Positions 36,470 to 45,258 of a stretch of 64,000 nt of DNA are shown one piece after another. The DNA is from an uncultured Bacteroidales bacterium (GTDB taxonomy: Bacteria > Bacteroidota > Bacteroidia > Bacteroidales > Bacteroidaceae). Position numbers and translations under genes: made by a program. The stretch covers positions 1 through 64,000 of the forward strand of contig CACYYM010000020.1 of the NCBI GenBank assembly GCA_902778625.1, written 5' to 3'. The first letter of the stretch is position 1; each line of letters opens with the position of its first letter. Below the pieces are notes generated by a model. That model did no database searches. It saw only the letters and a program-made list of their open reading frames with translations, and was not told the origin of the DNA.

Positions 36470-37081
36470 TCATTCAGTCAACTTGTTTGAATAACATGTT
36501 TCACGTATCTTACGATTTATGTACCCTTCGCTGCCTTTCATGTTGATGATTTGCGCAGGAATGCCACCTACGCATGCATTATTAGGTACATCTTTTGTTA
36601 CAACGGCATTAGCTCCAATTGCGACATTGCTCCCAATTGTTATTGCTCCAATGATTTTTGCACCAGGACCTATATATACTTCATCACCTATGACGGGAAT
36701 ACCGATATGATCTCCTCTGTTTGTTCTTCCGATAACGACATCAGGAGAGATGTTTACATTATTACCAATTATAGTTTCTCCATTGATAATGATTGTTCCA
36801 TAATGGCCGATATAGAATCCCCGTCCAATTTGAGTCATGTATGGTATTTGAATTCCGGATTTATACGAAAGATGCTTTAGGTATAGAGATGCAAATACAC
36901 GAATAGGATAAAGCCATTTGTATTGAGATAAGAACCTATTAGTCCTGAGCCAGAAAGTATACCTGAAACCAATCGTTTTGAAATAAAGTGTACAACGAGA
37001 ATGGAAATTACTATCTCCGATGTATCTATAAGCATCAGAGTATATAATATTCCGAAGTTCGTTAAATGATGAGATGTGCAT
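36470..37081 (-). CDS. Serine acetyltransferase-like hexapeptide acyltransferase
   Basis: A 203-residue protein with a helical N-terminus and a C-terminal left-handed beta-helix: I-G-H-Y-G-T-I, I-G-N-N-V-N-I-S-P-D-V, V-Y-I-G-P-G-A-K-I-I-G, I-G-S-N-V-A-I-G-A-N-A-V-V. It resembles CysE and polysaccharide O-acetyltransferases. Its place between a UDP-HexNAcA pathway and wzx makes sugar O-acetylation the likely job. Confidence 0.83.
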   Translation of the reverse strand: MHISSFNELRNIIYSDAYRYIGDSNFHSRCTLYFKTIGFRYTFWLRTNRFLSQYKWLYPIRVFASLYLKHLSYKSGIQIPYMTQIGRGFYIGHYGTIIINGETIIGNNVNISPDVVIGRTNRGDHIGIPVIGDEVYIGPGAKIIGAITIGSNVAIGANAVVTKDVPNNACVGGIPAQIINMKGSEGYINRKIRETCYSNKLTE

Positions 37082-37092
37082 ATGGAACGATT

Positions 37093-38064
37093 CTAGAGGT
37101 TCTGCTTATACCACTCGATTGCTTCGTTCAGTCCGCGTTCGAAGTCATATTCTGGGTTGTATCCGAGTATGGTTCGAGCTTTGGAGATGTCGGCATTGGA
37201 GTGTTTGATGTCGCCGGGGCGGTCAGGGCCGAAATGCGGCTCAATGTCCTTGCCGAGTGCTTTGGTCAGAGAATGGTAGATGTCGATGAGGTACTCGCGA
37301 CCGCCGTAGGCGATGTTGAATGCCTGGCCTGCTGCTTCGTGTGGTGCGAGGCAGGCTTTAAGATTTGCTTCAATAACATTCTCGATGTAAGTGAAGTCGC
37401 GGCTTTGTTTCCCATCTCCATTTATTGTCGGACGCTCATCATTCAGAAGTTGCTTGATGAACTTGGGTATCACGGCTGCATATGCTCCATGAGGGTCTTG
37501 TCGGCGTCCGAAGACATTGAAGTATCTTAGTCCGATTGTCTTCAGGCCATAATGACGCGAATACTGTTTTGCCCACTCTTCATCTGCTCTTTTTGTGAGA
37601 GCATAGGGTGAAAGAAGGTTCCCTTCCACTCCTTCTTTCTTGGGCAGATGTGCTTCGTCGCCATATACGGAACTGGAGGAGGCATATACAAAGGTCTTAA
37701 CTATGTTTTGCCTTGCTGCTTCCATCATGTTCAGCGTCCCTTGGATGTTGTTGGCACAGTAGAATAGGGGCATCTCTATCGAGCGCGGCACGCTTCCCCA
37801 GGCGGCTTGGTTGAGGACATAATCCACGCCTTCACATGCTTTCATGCAGGTGTTGAAGTCCTTGATGTCGCCTTTGATGAACTCATAGTTCGGATTGTCT
37901 TTGAACAGATCGACGTTGGCCTGCTTACCTGTGCTGAGGTCGTCGAGACAGCGGACGCGATAGCCGAGGTTGAGAATGGCTTCGCACAGGTTGGAGCCGA
38001 TGAAGCCGGCGCCGCCTGTAACGAGGAATAATGTGTTTTGGGGAAATACGAGGTTCTTGTACAT
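37093..38064 (-). CDS. TviC/WbpP-like UDP-N-acetylglucosamine 4-epimerase
   Basis: A 323-residue extended SDR epimerase. V-T-G-G-A-G-F-I-G-S-N is the NAD site, S-S-S-S-V-Y-G-D the Ser region, and Y-A-L-T-K the catalytic Tyr-x3-Lys. R-Y-F-N-V-F-G-R-R-Q-D-P is the family signature of WbpP/TviC enzymes acting on N-acetylated UDP sugars or uronates. The start at 38064 was chosen over 38121 because the longer form would run into the dehydrogenase gene. With that gene it should give UDP-GalNAcA. Confidence 0.88.
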   Translation of the reverse strand: MYKNLVFPQNTLFLVTGGAGFIGSNLCEAILNLGYRVRCLDDLSTGKQANVDLFKDNPNYEFIKGDIKDFNTCMKACEGVDYVLNQAAWGSVPRSIEMPLFYCANNIQGTLNMMEAARQNIVKTFVYASSSSVYGDEAHLPKKEGVEGNLLSPYALTKRADEEWAKQYSRHYGLKTIGLRYFNVFGRRQDPHGAYAAVIPKFIKQLLNDERPTINGDGKQSRDFTYIENVIEANLKACLAPHEAAGQAFNIAYGGREYLIDIYHSLTKALGKDIEPHFGPDRPGDIKHSNADISKARTILGYNPEYDFERGLNEAIEWYKQNL

Positions 38065-38074
38065 GATGATATGA

Positions 38075-39343
38075 TTATAGCCTGCCATCCACGATGTCAC
38101 GTGGAAGGGTGCATTTGACATCGAAGATTACATGCAAAGGTTTTAGCAGGGATAGTATGTCTAAATTTTCGAATTGCTTATGGGCGACTGCGGCAATTGC
38201 GGCATCATACTTTACAGTCGGTAGAGTGTTGGTGACATCGATGCCGTATTCATGCTTGGCGATGTCGGGATTTGCCCAAGGGTCATAGACGGTGATGTCG
38301 ATATTGTATTCCTTCAATGCACGATAGATGTCGATAACTTTTGTGTTGCGCACGTCTGGGCAGTTCTCTTTAAACGTAAAGCCCAGAAGGAGCAGCCTCG
38401 AGCCCAAAACCTGAATACCTTTCTTTAGCATCAGTTTAATGGTTTGTGTGGCCACATATTCGCCCATGCCGTCGTTCATCCGTCGTCCGGCAAGGATGAT
38501 TTCTGGATTGTAGCCAAAACGCTTGGCACATTGTGCAAGGTAATAGGGGTCTACCCCGATGCAGTGCCCGCCCACCAGACCTGGACGGAAGGGCAGGAAG
38601 TTCCATTTCGTGCCCGCAGCCTCCAAAACATCGTGTGTGTCAATGCCCATCTTTGTGAATATCTTGGAGAGCTCGTTGACAAAGGCGATATTGATGTCAC
38701 GCTGAGAGTTCTCTATCACCTTGGCTGCTTCTGCCACCTTAATTGTGGGGGCAAGATGTGTGCCTGCTGTGATGACGGAGGAGTAGACTTCGTTGATATA
38801 CTTTCCAATCTCAGGGGTGGAGCCGGACGTTACCTTCTTGATGCGTTCTACGGTGTGCTGCTTGTCGCCCGGATTGATGCGCTCCGGACTGTAGCCGCCA
38901 TAAAAGTCGACATTCATCTTGAGCCCGCTGACTTTTTCGACGACAGGGATGCACTCGTCTTCCGTGACGCCTGGATAGACGGTGGACTCGTAAACGACGA
39001 CATCGCCTTTGCCGATGACTTTTCCGACGGTCGTGCTGGCGCCGTAGAGTGGCGTAAGGTCGGGATTGTTGTCGGCATCGACAGGTGTGGGAACGGCTAC
39101 TATGTAGAAGTTGCAGTCCCGGATGTCGTCGAGTGAGGTCGTACATTTGAATCCGTGATTGCGGATGGCGTCCTGCAGTAGGTCGTCTGCCACTTCAAGT
39201 GTGGCATCGTGGCCTTGCATCAGCGCATCGACTCGGCATTGGTTCATGTCGAAACCGATTGTTTCATATTTCGTCGAGAAAAGACGGGCGAGAGGAAGAC
39301 CGACATAGCCTAGTCCGATTACGCATATCTTTGTCTGTTTCAT
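38075..39343 (-). CDS. TviB/WbpO-like UDP-HexNAc 6-dehydrogenase
   Basis: A 422-residue NAD-dependent nucleotide sugar dehydrogenase, the first gene of the polysaccharide unit. The Rossmann motif is I-G-L-G-Y-V-G-L-P. A-V-P-T-P-V-D, E-S-T-V-Y-P-G and G-L-V-G-G-H-C-I-G-V-D-P, with the catalytic Cys, follow. The Y-S-P-E-R-I-N-P-G-D-K segment is typical of the TviB/WbpO group that oxidises UDP-GlcNAc or UDP-GalNAc. It is paired with the TviC-like epimerase as in the Vi-antigen pathway. Confidence 0.9.
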   Translation of the reverse strand: MKQTKICVIGLGYVGLPLARLFSTKYETIGFDMNQCRVDALMQGHDATLEVADDLLQDAIRNHGFKCTTSLDDIRDCNFYIVAVPTPVDADNNPDLTPLYGASTTVGKVIGKGDVVVYESTVYPGVTEDECIPVVEKVSGLKMNVDFYGGYSPERINPGDKQHTVERIKKVTSGSTPEIGKYINEVYSSVITAGTHLAPTIKVAEAAKVIENSQRDINIAFVNELSKIFTKMGIDTHDVLEAAGTKWNFLPFRPGLVGGHCIGVDPYYLAQCAKRFGYNPEIILAGRRMNDGMGEYVATQTIKLMLKKGIQVLGSRLLLLGFTFKENCPDVRNTKVIDIYRALKEYNIDITVYDPWANPDIAKHEYGIDVTNTLPTVKYDAAIAAVAHKQFENLDILSLLKPLHVIFDVKCTLPRDIVDGRL

Positions 39344-39426
39344 GTTCTTTGGGGTTAATGTTTTGTCCTGTTACGTGTGTTTTTTTTTCTCTCCAAATTT
39401 GAGGGAAGTGTATACTCTTGGGGCTT

Positions 39427-39456
39427 TGGAGACTATATAAAGCGCTAATCTCCAAT
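39427..39456 (-). promoter_or_regulatory. Hairpin in the leader of the polysaccharide transcript
   Basis: TTGGAGA and TCTCCAA pair around a 16-nt loop, within a leader of about 170 nt between the promoter at 39522 and the first gene. GGGGC/GCCCC sequences outside the stem (around 39495 and 39420) could extend the structure. A long structured leader fits attenuation or antitermination control. Confidence 0.45.
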
Positions 39457-39513
39457 CACTTATGCGGGATTTGTGGGTTTGACGTGTAAAAATGCCCCAC
39501 AAATTGCGTGCTA

Positions 39514-39529
39514 TAACTTTGCAAAGGTA
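39514..39529 (-). promoter_or_regulatory. Promoter of the polysaccharide locus, overlapping a plus-strand -7 box
   Basis: CAAAGGTA (39522-39529) is TACCTTTG on the minus strand. Immediately adjacent, TAACTTTG (39514-39521) is a -7 match on the plus strand, making a near-palindrome. A weak -33 (CTTG) lies 20 bp upstream of the minus-strand element. Confidence 0.6.
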
Positions 39530-39604
39530 CGCTTTTTTACAATAATTTGCAAGCGTTTTGGGGATAAAAAAGCAGAAAACGAGAAAAGCGTTAAGCCTTC
39601 TATG

Positions 39605-39624
39605 AATAAGAGCTTGCTCTTATT
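39605..39624. repeat. Palindrome AATAAGAGC-TT-GCTCTTATT
   Basis: Perfect 9-bp arms around two bases, in the gene-free stretch 39530-39680 that otherwise shows no coding sequence. Confidence 0.5.
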
Positions 39625-39680
39625 GCAGGAAAAAGACGCTCTGATTTTCAGACTCACTATTGGGGGAAAATTCAAACGAA

Positions 39681-39780
39681 GCGTGCTGAGATTACAATTT
39701 AAGCGTGCTAAGATTGCAATTTCGGCGTGCTAAGATTGCAATTTCGGCGTGCTAAGATTACAATTTCGGCGTGCTAAGAT
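39681..39780. repeat. 22-bp period array E1 (4.5 units)
   Basis: GCGTGCTAAGAT starts at 39703, 39725, 39747 and 39769, with GCGTGCTGAGAT at 39681, exactly 22 bp apart. The remainder of the unit is GCAATTTCG or a variant. It lies between the GH16 gene and the polysaccharide promoter. Confidence 0.95.
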
Positions 39781-39787
39781 GACCAGC

Positions 39788-39821
39788 GTCCCACGCGAAG
39801 TTTTTTATTTTCGTGTGGGAC
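39788..39821. terminator. Hairpin GTCCCACGCGAA/TTCGTGTGGGAC
   Basis: A 12-bp stem with one G-T step and a T-rich loop separates arrays E1 and E2. It may terminate the GH16 transcript (minus strand), although no long T-run follows the stem. Confidence 0.45.
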
Positions 39822-39889
39822 GTTGAACTCTTGATGTCCAGCGTTTGAACTCTTGATGTGCGGCGTTTTTACTCTTGATGTCCGGCGTC
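39821..39889. repeat. 22-bp period array E2 (about three units)
   Basis: CGT cores start at 39821, 39842, 39864 and 39886 (21, 22, 22 bp). The units share ACTCTTGATGT. The array ends 2 bp before the GH16 stop codon. Confidence 0.85.
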
Positions 39890-39891
39890 AC

Positions 39892-40701
39892 TTATTCTTT
39901 CTGCCAGACACGGACGTAGTCGACTTCCATCGTGAGCGGCAAAGCTGTCTCGTCGATGCCCTTATAGCCGCCCCAGTCGCCGCCCCAAGCCACGTTGAGG
40001 ATAGGGTAGAAGGCTTTGTTGAAGGGCCATGTGTCGTTGTTGCCCTGATGGTCGTTTTCGAAGTAGAGCTGCTCCTGCCCGTCCACGTAAGTTCGAATGT
40101 AATCCTCTGTCCATTCCAAAGCGTAAACGTGGAAACTGTCCTCAGCTCCTTTGCAGTAGAGGTGGTGCGTCTTCTGCGTCTTTGCCGGGTGATTGTAGGC
40201 GGCACAATGGATGCTGCTGGAAACATCGTTGGCATCCACGCCCACTTCTTCCATGATGTCGATTTCACCACAAGCAGGCCAACGTCCGCCGCTGACTGGC
40301 ATCATCCACCATGCTGGCCACGTGCCCTTGCCTTTCGGCAGCTTGATGCGAGCTTCGATGTAGCCGTACTTGAAGCCCACATTGCGGTTTCCGTAAAGGC
40401 GACCGCTATAAACCTTGTCGTCTTCCCTGAAGGTGTAGATTCTCAAGCTGCCCTTCTTGCATTCAGCCACCTTTCTGCCTTTGGGACTTTGGCCTTTGAC
40501 GTAGGTCTGCAACTCGTGGTTGACCCAACCGGCTCGTGCTTCTTGGTAGACCCAGAGGCTGGGGTCGATTTCCGGCTTCGAGAACTCGTCGTGCCAAACC
40601 AACTTGTAGCCTGGCAAAGGACAAGATTTTATCTTCTTGCTTTGAGCTGCGAAGGGGAGGGAACAAAGCAAGATAACGAGGATGGTTTTGAATGCGTTCA
40701 T
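39892..40701 (-). CDS. Secreted glycoside hydrolase family 16
   Basis: A 269-residue exported endo-beta-glucanase-type enzyme. The signal peptide ends near A-A-Q-S (about residue 20). The GH16 catalytic motif G-E-I-D-I-M-E is at 145-151, giving nucleophile Glu146, Asp148 and acid/base Glu151. W-H-D-E-F lies near the N-terminus and W-P-A-W-W-M-M just before the active site. Laminarinase or lichenase activity on beta-1,3(4)-glucans is the usual role. It stands alone between repeats and mrp on the same strand. Confidence 0.9.
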   Translation of the reverse strand: MNAFKTILVILLCSLPFAAQSKKIKSCPLPGYKLVWHDEFSKPEIDPSLWVYQEARAGWVNHELQTYVKGQSPKGRKVAECKKGSLRIYTFREDDKVYSGRLYGNRNVGFKYGYIEARIKLPKGKGTWPAWWMMPVSGGRWPACGEIDIMEEVGVDANDVSSSIHCAAYNHPAKTQKTHHLYCKGAEDSFHVYALEWTEDYIRTYVDGQEQLYFENDHQGNNDTWPFNKAFYPILNVAWGGDWGGYKGIDETALPLTMEVDYVRVWQKE

Positions 40702-40731
40702 GTCTCTGAAAACGTTTTAGTTAGTGCTGTC

Positions 40732-41835
40732 TTACTGCTTTTTTACTTCAACTATGTGCGTGGGCGGAAGTTCTGCCTTGCGCTTGTCGGTTTCTGTAAT
40801 AATTTTAGCAGCAAGTTGGAGGAACGCTTGGCCTGTTATGCTGGCAGGATTTGTGGCAGCAGGAATGCCGTTGTCTCCACTCTCGCAGATGTCCTGAACG
40901 ACTGGAATCTGTGCCAAAAGCGGCAGCTTCATCTGCTCTGCCAACTCCTTGACGCCTTCCTTTCCGAAGAGGAAATAACGCTCTTCGGGGTGTTGTGCCG
41001 GCGTGAACCAAGCCATGTTCTCAACCAAACCGAGAATGGGCACGTTGATTTTCTCGTTCTGATACATGTCGATTCCCTTCCGAGCGTCTGCCAAAGCCAC
41101 TTGTTGAGGCGTGCTGACGATAACGGCACCCGTGATGGGGATGGTCTGGACGAGCGTCAGATGGATGTCGGAAGTGCCTGGAGGCGTGTCGAGAATGAAG
41201 TAGTCGAGGTCGCCCCAATTAGCGTCTCCAATCAGTTGTTTCAGGGCGTTACAAGCCATTCCGCCGCGCCACATGATGCCTTGCTCTGGGTTTACGAAGA
41301 AACCGATGCTGAGCACCTTCACGCCATACTTCTCTTCTGGCAGGATGAGGTCGCGCCCATCGATGTTCTCACTATAGGGACGGGCATCCTCCATCTGCAG
41401 CATCTTGGGCACAGAGGGGCCGAAGATGTCGCAATCGAGCAAGCCAACCTTCATGCCCATTCGTGCCAAAGCCACAGCCAGATTGACGGCAACTGTGCTC
41501 TTGCCCACGCCGCCTTTGCCACTTGACACGGCGATGATGTTCTTCACGCCTGGCAAAAGGTCGGGAAGGTCTGGGCGAGGTGCTTGCAAAGCCCTTGTCT
41601 TGATTTCCACCTCAGCGTCTTTGCATGCATAGGCATGAATGGCTGCTTCGGCGGCTTTCACAGTACTCTTCATGAAAGGGTCTGTGGGTTTGTCGAAGAT
41701 GAGGGTAAAGGAGACGCTAAGACCGGCGATTCGCATGTCGTCGTCCACCATCTTCATTTCCACGATGTTCTTGCCTGTTCCCGGGTAGCGAACGGTGGAG
41801 AGGGCGTCGAGTATAAGTTTAGGATAAAGCTCCAC
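40732..41835 (-). CDS. Mrp/ApbC iron-sulfur cluster carrier ATPase
   Basis: A 367-residue P-loop ATPase that carries Fe-S clusters to apo-proteins. The N-terminal 70 residues are a MIP18-type domain. The deviant Walker A S-S-G-K-G-G-V-G-K-S-T is at about 104-114, D-C-D-I-F-G-P-S follows, and D-T-P-P-G-T-S-D lies in the middle. The gene ends 30 bp before GH16 and begins 39 bp after nrdG, which itself is an Fe-S protein. A heptamer-like AATTCAA run fills the upstream gap. Confidence 0.92.
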   Translation of the reverse strand: MELYPKLILDALSTVRYPGTGKNIVEMKMVDDDMRIAGLSVSFTLIFDKPTDPFMKSTVKAAEAAIHAYACKDAEVEIKTRALQAPRPDLPDLLPGVKNIIAVSSGKGGVGKSTVAVNLAVALARMGMKVGLLDCDIFGPSVPKMLQMEDARPYSENIDGRDLILPEEKYGVKVLSIGFFVNPEQGIMWRGGMACNALKQLIGDANWGDLDYFILDTPPGTSDIHLTLVQTIPITGAVIVSTPQQVALADARKGIDMYQNEKINVPILGLVENMAWFTPAQHPEERYFLFGKEGVKELAEQMKLPLLAQIPVVQDICESGDNGIPAATNPASITGQAFLQLAAKIITETDKRKAELPPTHIVEVKKQ

Positions 41836-41874
41836 GAATGTCTAATTCAAAATTCAAGATAGATATATTCAAAG

Positions 41875-42369
41875 TCAAAGTTCCCTTTGCCAAGGCACAA
41901 CATGCCCTTCTTGCCGCGAGCGAGGCACATCGATGATGCGTTGGTTGCTGCTGCCTCGGAAGAGCAGCTCTTCGTCGCGAAGTTCTTGAACGAAGGGGCC
42001 GTCAACAAGGACATCGATATACTTCAGCAGGCTTTGTGCCGCATCATCATGCAGGAGGTCTTCGTAGCGAAAGCCTGTGTAGCACCAGATAGTCTTCTCG
42101 GACTTCTCTTTGATGCGTTTGGCCAGTTCTGCGAAGCCTTCTGCCTGGAAGAGCGGGTCGCCACCACTAAAGGTGACGTCGGCAAAGGGGTCGGACATGA
42201 TCTCTTGAAGCAGGTCGTCCGTCGTTCTGTCCTCACCTGTGCCAAATGCCCACGACTGCGGGTTGTGGCAGCCTGGGCATTTGTGTTTGCATCCTGCACA
42301 GTAGATGCTCGTGCGGAAGCCCGGGCCGTCTACAGTGGTGTCGTGCAGTACTCTGAGTACGTTAATCAT
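41875..42369 (-). CDS. nrdG: Anaerobic ribonucleotide reductase activating protein NrdG
   Basis: A 164-residue radical-SAM activase. The cluster-binding cysteines are Cys27, Cys31 and Cys34 (G-C-K-H-K-C-P-G-C). T-F-S-G-G-D-P-L-F is the SAM-binding segment. It generates the glycyl radical on NrdD and starts 3 bp after the nrdD stop. A large open frame on the opposite strand here is a shadow. Confidence 0.94.
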   Translation of the reverse strand: MINVLRVLHDTTVDGPGFRTSIYCAGCKHKCPGCHNPQSWAFGTGEDRTTDDLLQEIMSDPFADVTFSGGDPLFQAEGFAELAKRIKEKSEKTIWCYTGFRYEDLLHDDAAQSLLKYIDVLVDGPFVQELRDEELLFRGSSNQRIIDVPRSRQEGHVVPWQREL

Positions 42370-42372
42370 CTG

Positions 42373-44580
42373 TTAATCGTGAACTACGCGGTCGTTGAGC
42401 TCTGCGAGCTTAGCCTTGTTCCAACGGTCGGTAGTGCCGACGAGGTAGCCTGTGATGCGCTGCAGACGGTCGATGTTGGTGCTGCCACACTTCGGGCACT
42501 TGTCCAATGTCTTGTCTGCGTTTTCGTATCCGCAGTCCATGCAGCGGTTGCGGGTGTGGTTGACGCTTCCGTAGCCAATGTTATACTTGTCCATCATGTC
42601 GACGATGCGCATGACTGCCTCGGGGTTGTGGGTTGCGTCGCCGTCAATCTCTACGTAGAAGATGTGTCCGCCACGGGTGAGTTCGTGATAGGGAGCTTCC
42701 ACTTGTGCTTTGTGAAGAGCCGAGCAGTGGTAATAGACGGGAACGTGATTGGAGTTCGTGTAGTAGTCGCGGTCCGTTATGCCGGGCAGGATGCCGAACT
42801 CTGCGCGGTCGCGCTTGGTGAAGCGGCCAGCCAGACCTTCTGCCGGAGTTGCCAAGATGCTGTAGTTGTGCTGATAGCGTTCGCTGAACTCGTTGGCTCT
42901 GTCGCGCATATAGGTGACGATTTGCAGGCCGAGCTTCTGTGCTTCCTCGCTTTCGCCGTGATGTTTGCCAGTCAGGGCGATGAGGCATTCTGCCAGTCCG
43001 ATGAAGCCGATGCCGAGTGTGCCCTGATTGATGACGGAAGCGATGGTGTCGTTCGGGCCGAGCTTTTCGCTGCCGAGCCAGAGGCCTTTCATCAGCAAGG
43101 GGAACTGCTTGGCGAAGGCTGTCTTCTGGAACTCGAAGCGGTCGTGAAGCTGCTGAGCTGTTACCTCGAGCATGTTGTCGAGTTTTGCGAAGAAGGCGTC
43201 GATGCGTTCCTGTTGGTTTTCAATGCCCATGCACTCGATGGCGAGCTTCACGATGTTCATCGTGGTGAAGCTGAGGTTGCCGCGACCGATGCTGGTCTTG
43301 GGGCCAAAGCGGTTCTCGAAGACGCGCGTACGGCAGCCCATCGTGGCGACTTCCCACTGATAGCGCTTGGGATCGTCTTCCTTCCAGTTCTCGTTGTAGT
43401 TGTATGTTGCATCGAGGTTGACGAAGTTGGGGAAGAAGCGGCGTGCCGTCACCTTGCAGGCGAGTTTGTAGAGGTCGTAGTTGCGGTCGGTTGGGAGATA
43501 GCTGAGGCCTTTCTTCTTCTTCCAGATCTGGATGGGGAAGATGGCCGTCTCGCCGTTGCCCACGCCTTCATAGGTGCTCTTCAGGATCTCGCGGATGATG
43601 CAGCGACCTTCGGCACTCGTGTCTGTGCCGTAGTTGATGCTGGAGAAGACAACCTGATTGCCGCCACGGCTGTGGATGGTGTTCATGTTGTGGATGAAGG
43701 CTTCCATAGCCTGATGCACACGTCCGACTGTCTTGTTGATGGCGTGCTGCTTGATGCGGTCGCGACCCTGAAGTCCGTTGAGGGGAACGTTCAAATAGTC
43801 GTCGATAGGAGTCTGGTAGAGCTCGCTGTAGTCTTCGCCAGTCAAGTCCTCGAGCACCTTCACCTCTTCAATATAGGATGTGCGGACGAACGGAGCCAGA
43901 TAGTAGTCGAAGGCTGGAATGGCCTGACCTCCGTGCATCTCGTTCTGCACGGTCTCCATGCTGATGCAGCCCAGAATGCTGGCCGTCTCGATGCGCTTTG
44001 CCGGACGGCTCTCGCCGTGACCTGCCTGGAAGCCATTCTTCAGGATGAGGTCGAGAGGATGCTGGACGCAGGTCAGCGACTTGGTGGGGTAGTAGTCCTT
44101 GTCGTGGATGTGGATATAGTTGCCACGCACGGCTTCCTTAGCGCTCTCGCTCAGGAGGAAGTCGTCCACAAAGGGCTTAGTCGTTTCGCTCGAGAACTTC
44201 ATCATCATGCCAGCAGGTGTGTCGGCATTCATGTTGGCGTTCTCGCGCGTGACATCATTATTTTTAATATTAATGATCTCGAGGAAGATGTCGCGCGTCT
44301 TAGCCTTTCGAGCCACGCTGCGCTGGTTGCGGTACCTGATGTATGCCCTTGCCACATCTTTTCTGGAGCTCTTCATGAGTTCGTCTTCCACCATGTCCTG
44401 GATTTCCTCCACCGACATCTGGCTCTTGCCCTTCATGGAGATGCGGTCGGCAATCTGCTGAATGAGTACGTTGTCCTCACCCTCCTCGGTGGTCAGCATT
44501 GCCTTACGGATGGCTGCACATATCTTCTGTTCGTTGAAGCCTACGGTGCGTCCGTCTCTTTTCTTTACTGTCTGAATCAT
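42373..44580 (-). CDS. nrdD: Anaerobic ribonucleoside-triphosphate reductase NrdD
   Basis: A 735-residue class III reductase that makes dNTPs without oxygen. The N-terminal ATP-cone (about 1-95: V-K-K-R-D-G-R-T-V-G-F) senses ATP/dATP. The C-terminal zinc site has C-M-D-C-G-Y and C-P-K-C-G, followed by R-I-T-G-Y-L-V-G-T, where the radical glycine lies. The start M-I-Q-T-V-K-K was chosen; an in-frame ATG at 44664 lies upstream of the promoter element. It forms an operon with nrdG. Confidence 0.95.
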   Translation of the reverse strand: MIQTVKKRDGRTVGFNEQKICAAIRKAMLTTEEGEDNVLIQQIADRISMKGKSQMSVEEIQDMVEDELMKSSRKDVARAYIRYRNQRSVARKAKTRDIFLEIINIKNNDVTRENANMNADTPAGMMMKFSSETTKPFVDDFLLSESAKEAVRGNYIHIHDKDYYPTKSLTCVQHPLDLILKNGFQAGHGESRPAKRIETASILGCISMETVQNEMHGGQAIPAFDYYLAPFVRTSYIEEVKVLEDLTGEDYSELYQTPIDDYLNVPLNGLQGRDRIKQHAINKTVGRVHQAMEAFIHNMNTIHSRGGNQVVFSSINYGTDTSAEGRCIIREILKSTYEGVGNGETAIFPIQIWKKKKGLSYLPTDRNYDLYKLACKVTARRFFPNFVNLDATYNYNENWKEDDPKRYQWEVATMGCRTRVFENRFGPKTSIGRGNLSFTTMNIVKLAIECMGIENQQERIDAFFAKLDNMLEVTAQQLHDRFEFQKTAFAKQFPLLMKGLWLGSEKLGPNDTIASVINQGTLGIGFIGLAECLIALTGKHHGESEEAQKLGLQIVTYMRDRANEFSERYQHNYSILATPAEGLAGRFTKRDRAEFGILPGITDRDYYTNSNHVPVYYHCSALHKAQVEAPYHELTRGGHIFYVEIDGDATHNPEAVMRIVDMMDKYNIGYGSVNHTRNRCMDCGYENADKTLDKCPKCGSTNIDRLQRITGYLVGTTDRWNKAKLAELNDRVVHD

Positions 44581-44623
44581 ATTAGTTTTTGTTGTTAAAG
44601 ATTTGTTAGTCCGAAAAACGCTG

Positions 44624-44631
44624 CAAAGGTA
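44624..44631 (-). promoter_or_regulatory. -7 element of nrdDG
   Basis: TACCTTTG on the minus strand, 44 bp before the nrdD ATG. The -33 box is weak. The following 200 bp (44632-44835) hold no gene but repeat AAAGTTTTCCAAAAC twice (near 44710 and 44773). Confidence 0.55.
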
Positions 44632-45096
44632 TGAAAAAGGTGAAATTTCTGCAAGCAAAAACACAAAAAAGTTTTCTTTTTGGGGAGATTTTTTTCATGT
44701 TTCCAAATAAAAGTTTTCCAAAACATTTTGTAACTGCCTGCATTTCAGCGACTAAACTTTGCGAGTTGAACAAAAAGTTTTCCAAAACGATAACTATTGA
44801 CGCACTACATGTAGAAAATCAGCACATTACGTCGTATGAGTAAAGTAAACGCTCGGCATATGCCAAAACAGGGCATGAAAATGCAGGTTTCTCTGCACAC
44901 ACATAACCGCCACCCGCTACGTATCCGCTACGTAGCCGGTGTGCCTCTTTTCTTTGCCGTACCTTTGCACTTCCGCCTGCCACAGTACCCGAAGTACTAT
45001 ACCTTCAAGGACTTCTGCCGCGAGGCTGCGGAGGAACTCCTCCTAATTGCTGGCCTTATAGAGGAGGAAATGAGTGAATAATTAACGGCTGAGTCT

Positions 45097-45242
45097 GTTA
45101 CAGTTACAGTTGTTACAATTAAAAATAAGTACCTATACCCCTTTCTATAGACTACATAACTAATTAATATATATATAGTTATATAGGATATTAAGGAGAA
45201 AGGGGGTATCAAAAATTCAACTGTAACAACTGTAACTGTAAC
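45097..45242. repeat. 146-bp nested palindrome
   Basis: A perfect 21-bp inverted repeat has left arm 45097-45117 and right arm 45222-45242, each built from GTTACA/TGTAAC steps. It encloses a second one (ATACCCCTTTCT at 45135-45146 with AGAAAGGGGGTAT at 45197-45209) and a central AT-only run. It sits just upstream of the DUF3987-like fragment. Confidence 0.85.
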
Positions 45243-45258
45243 GCTTGGCGCCCCCAAG

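Noticed and set aside
39473..39733. 86-codon plus-strand frame before the GH16 gene
   Set aside because: It runs through the polysaccharide promoter and into array E1, so it is chance.
41887..44598. A 903-codon open frame on the plus strand
   Set aside because: It is antisense to nrdG and nrdD, which are clearly real; such long shadows arise from codon usage. It has no recognisable domain.
44836..45081. 81-codon plus-strand frame
   Set aside because: It contains a TACCTTTG promoter-like box (about 44959) and a GCTACGTAGC palindrome, has an odd composition and no recognisable family; more likely non-coding.
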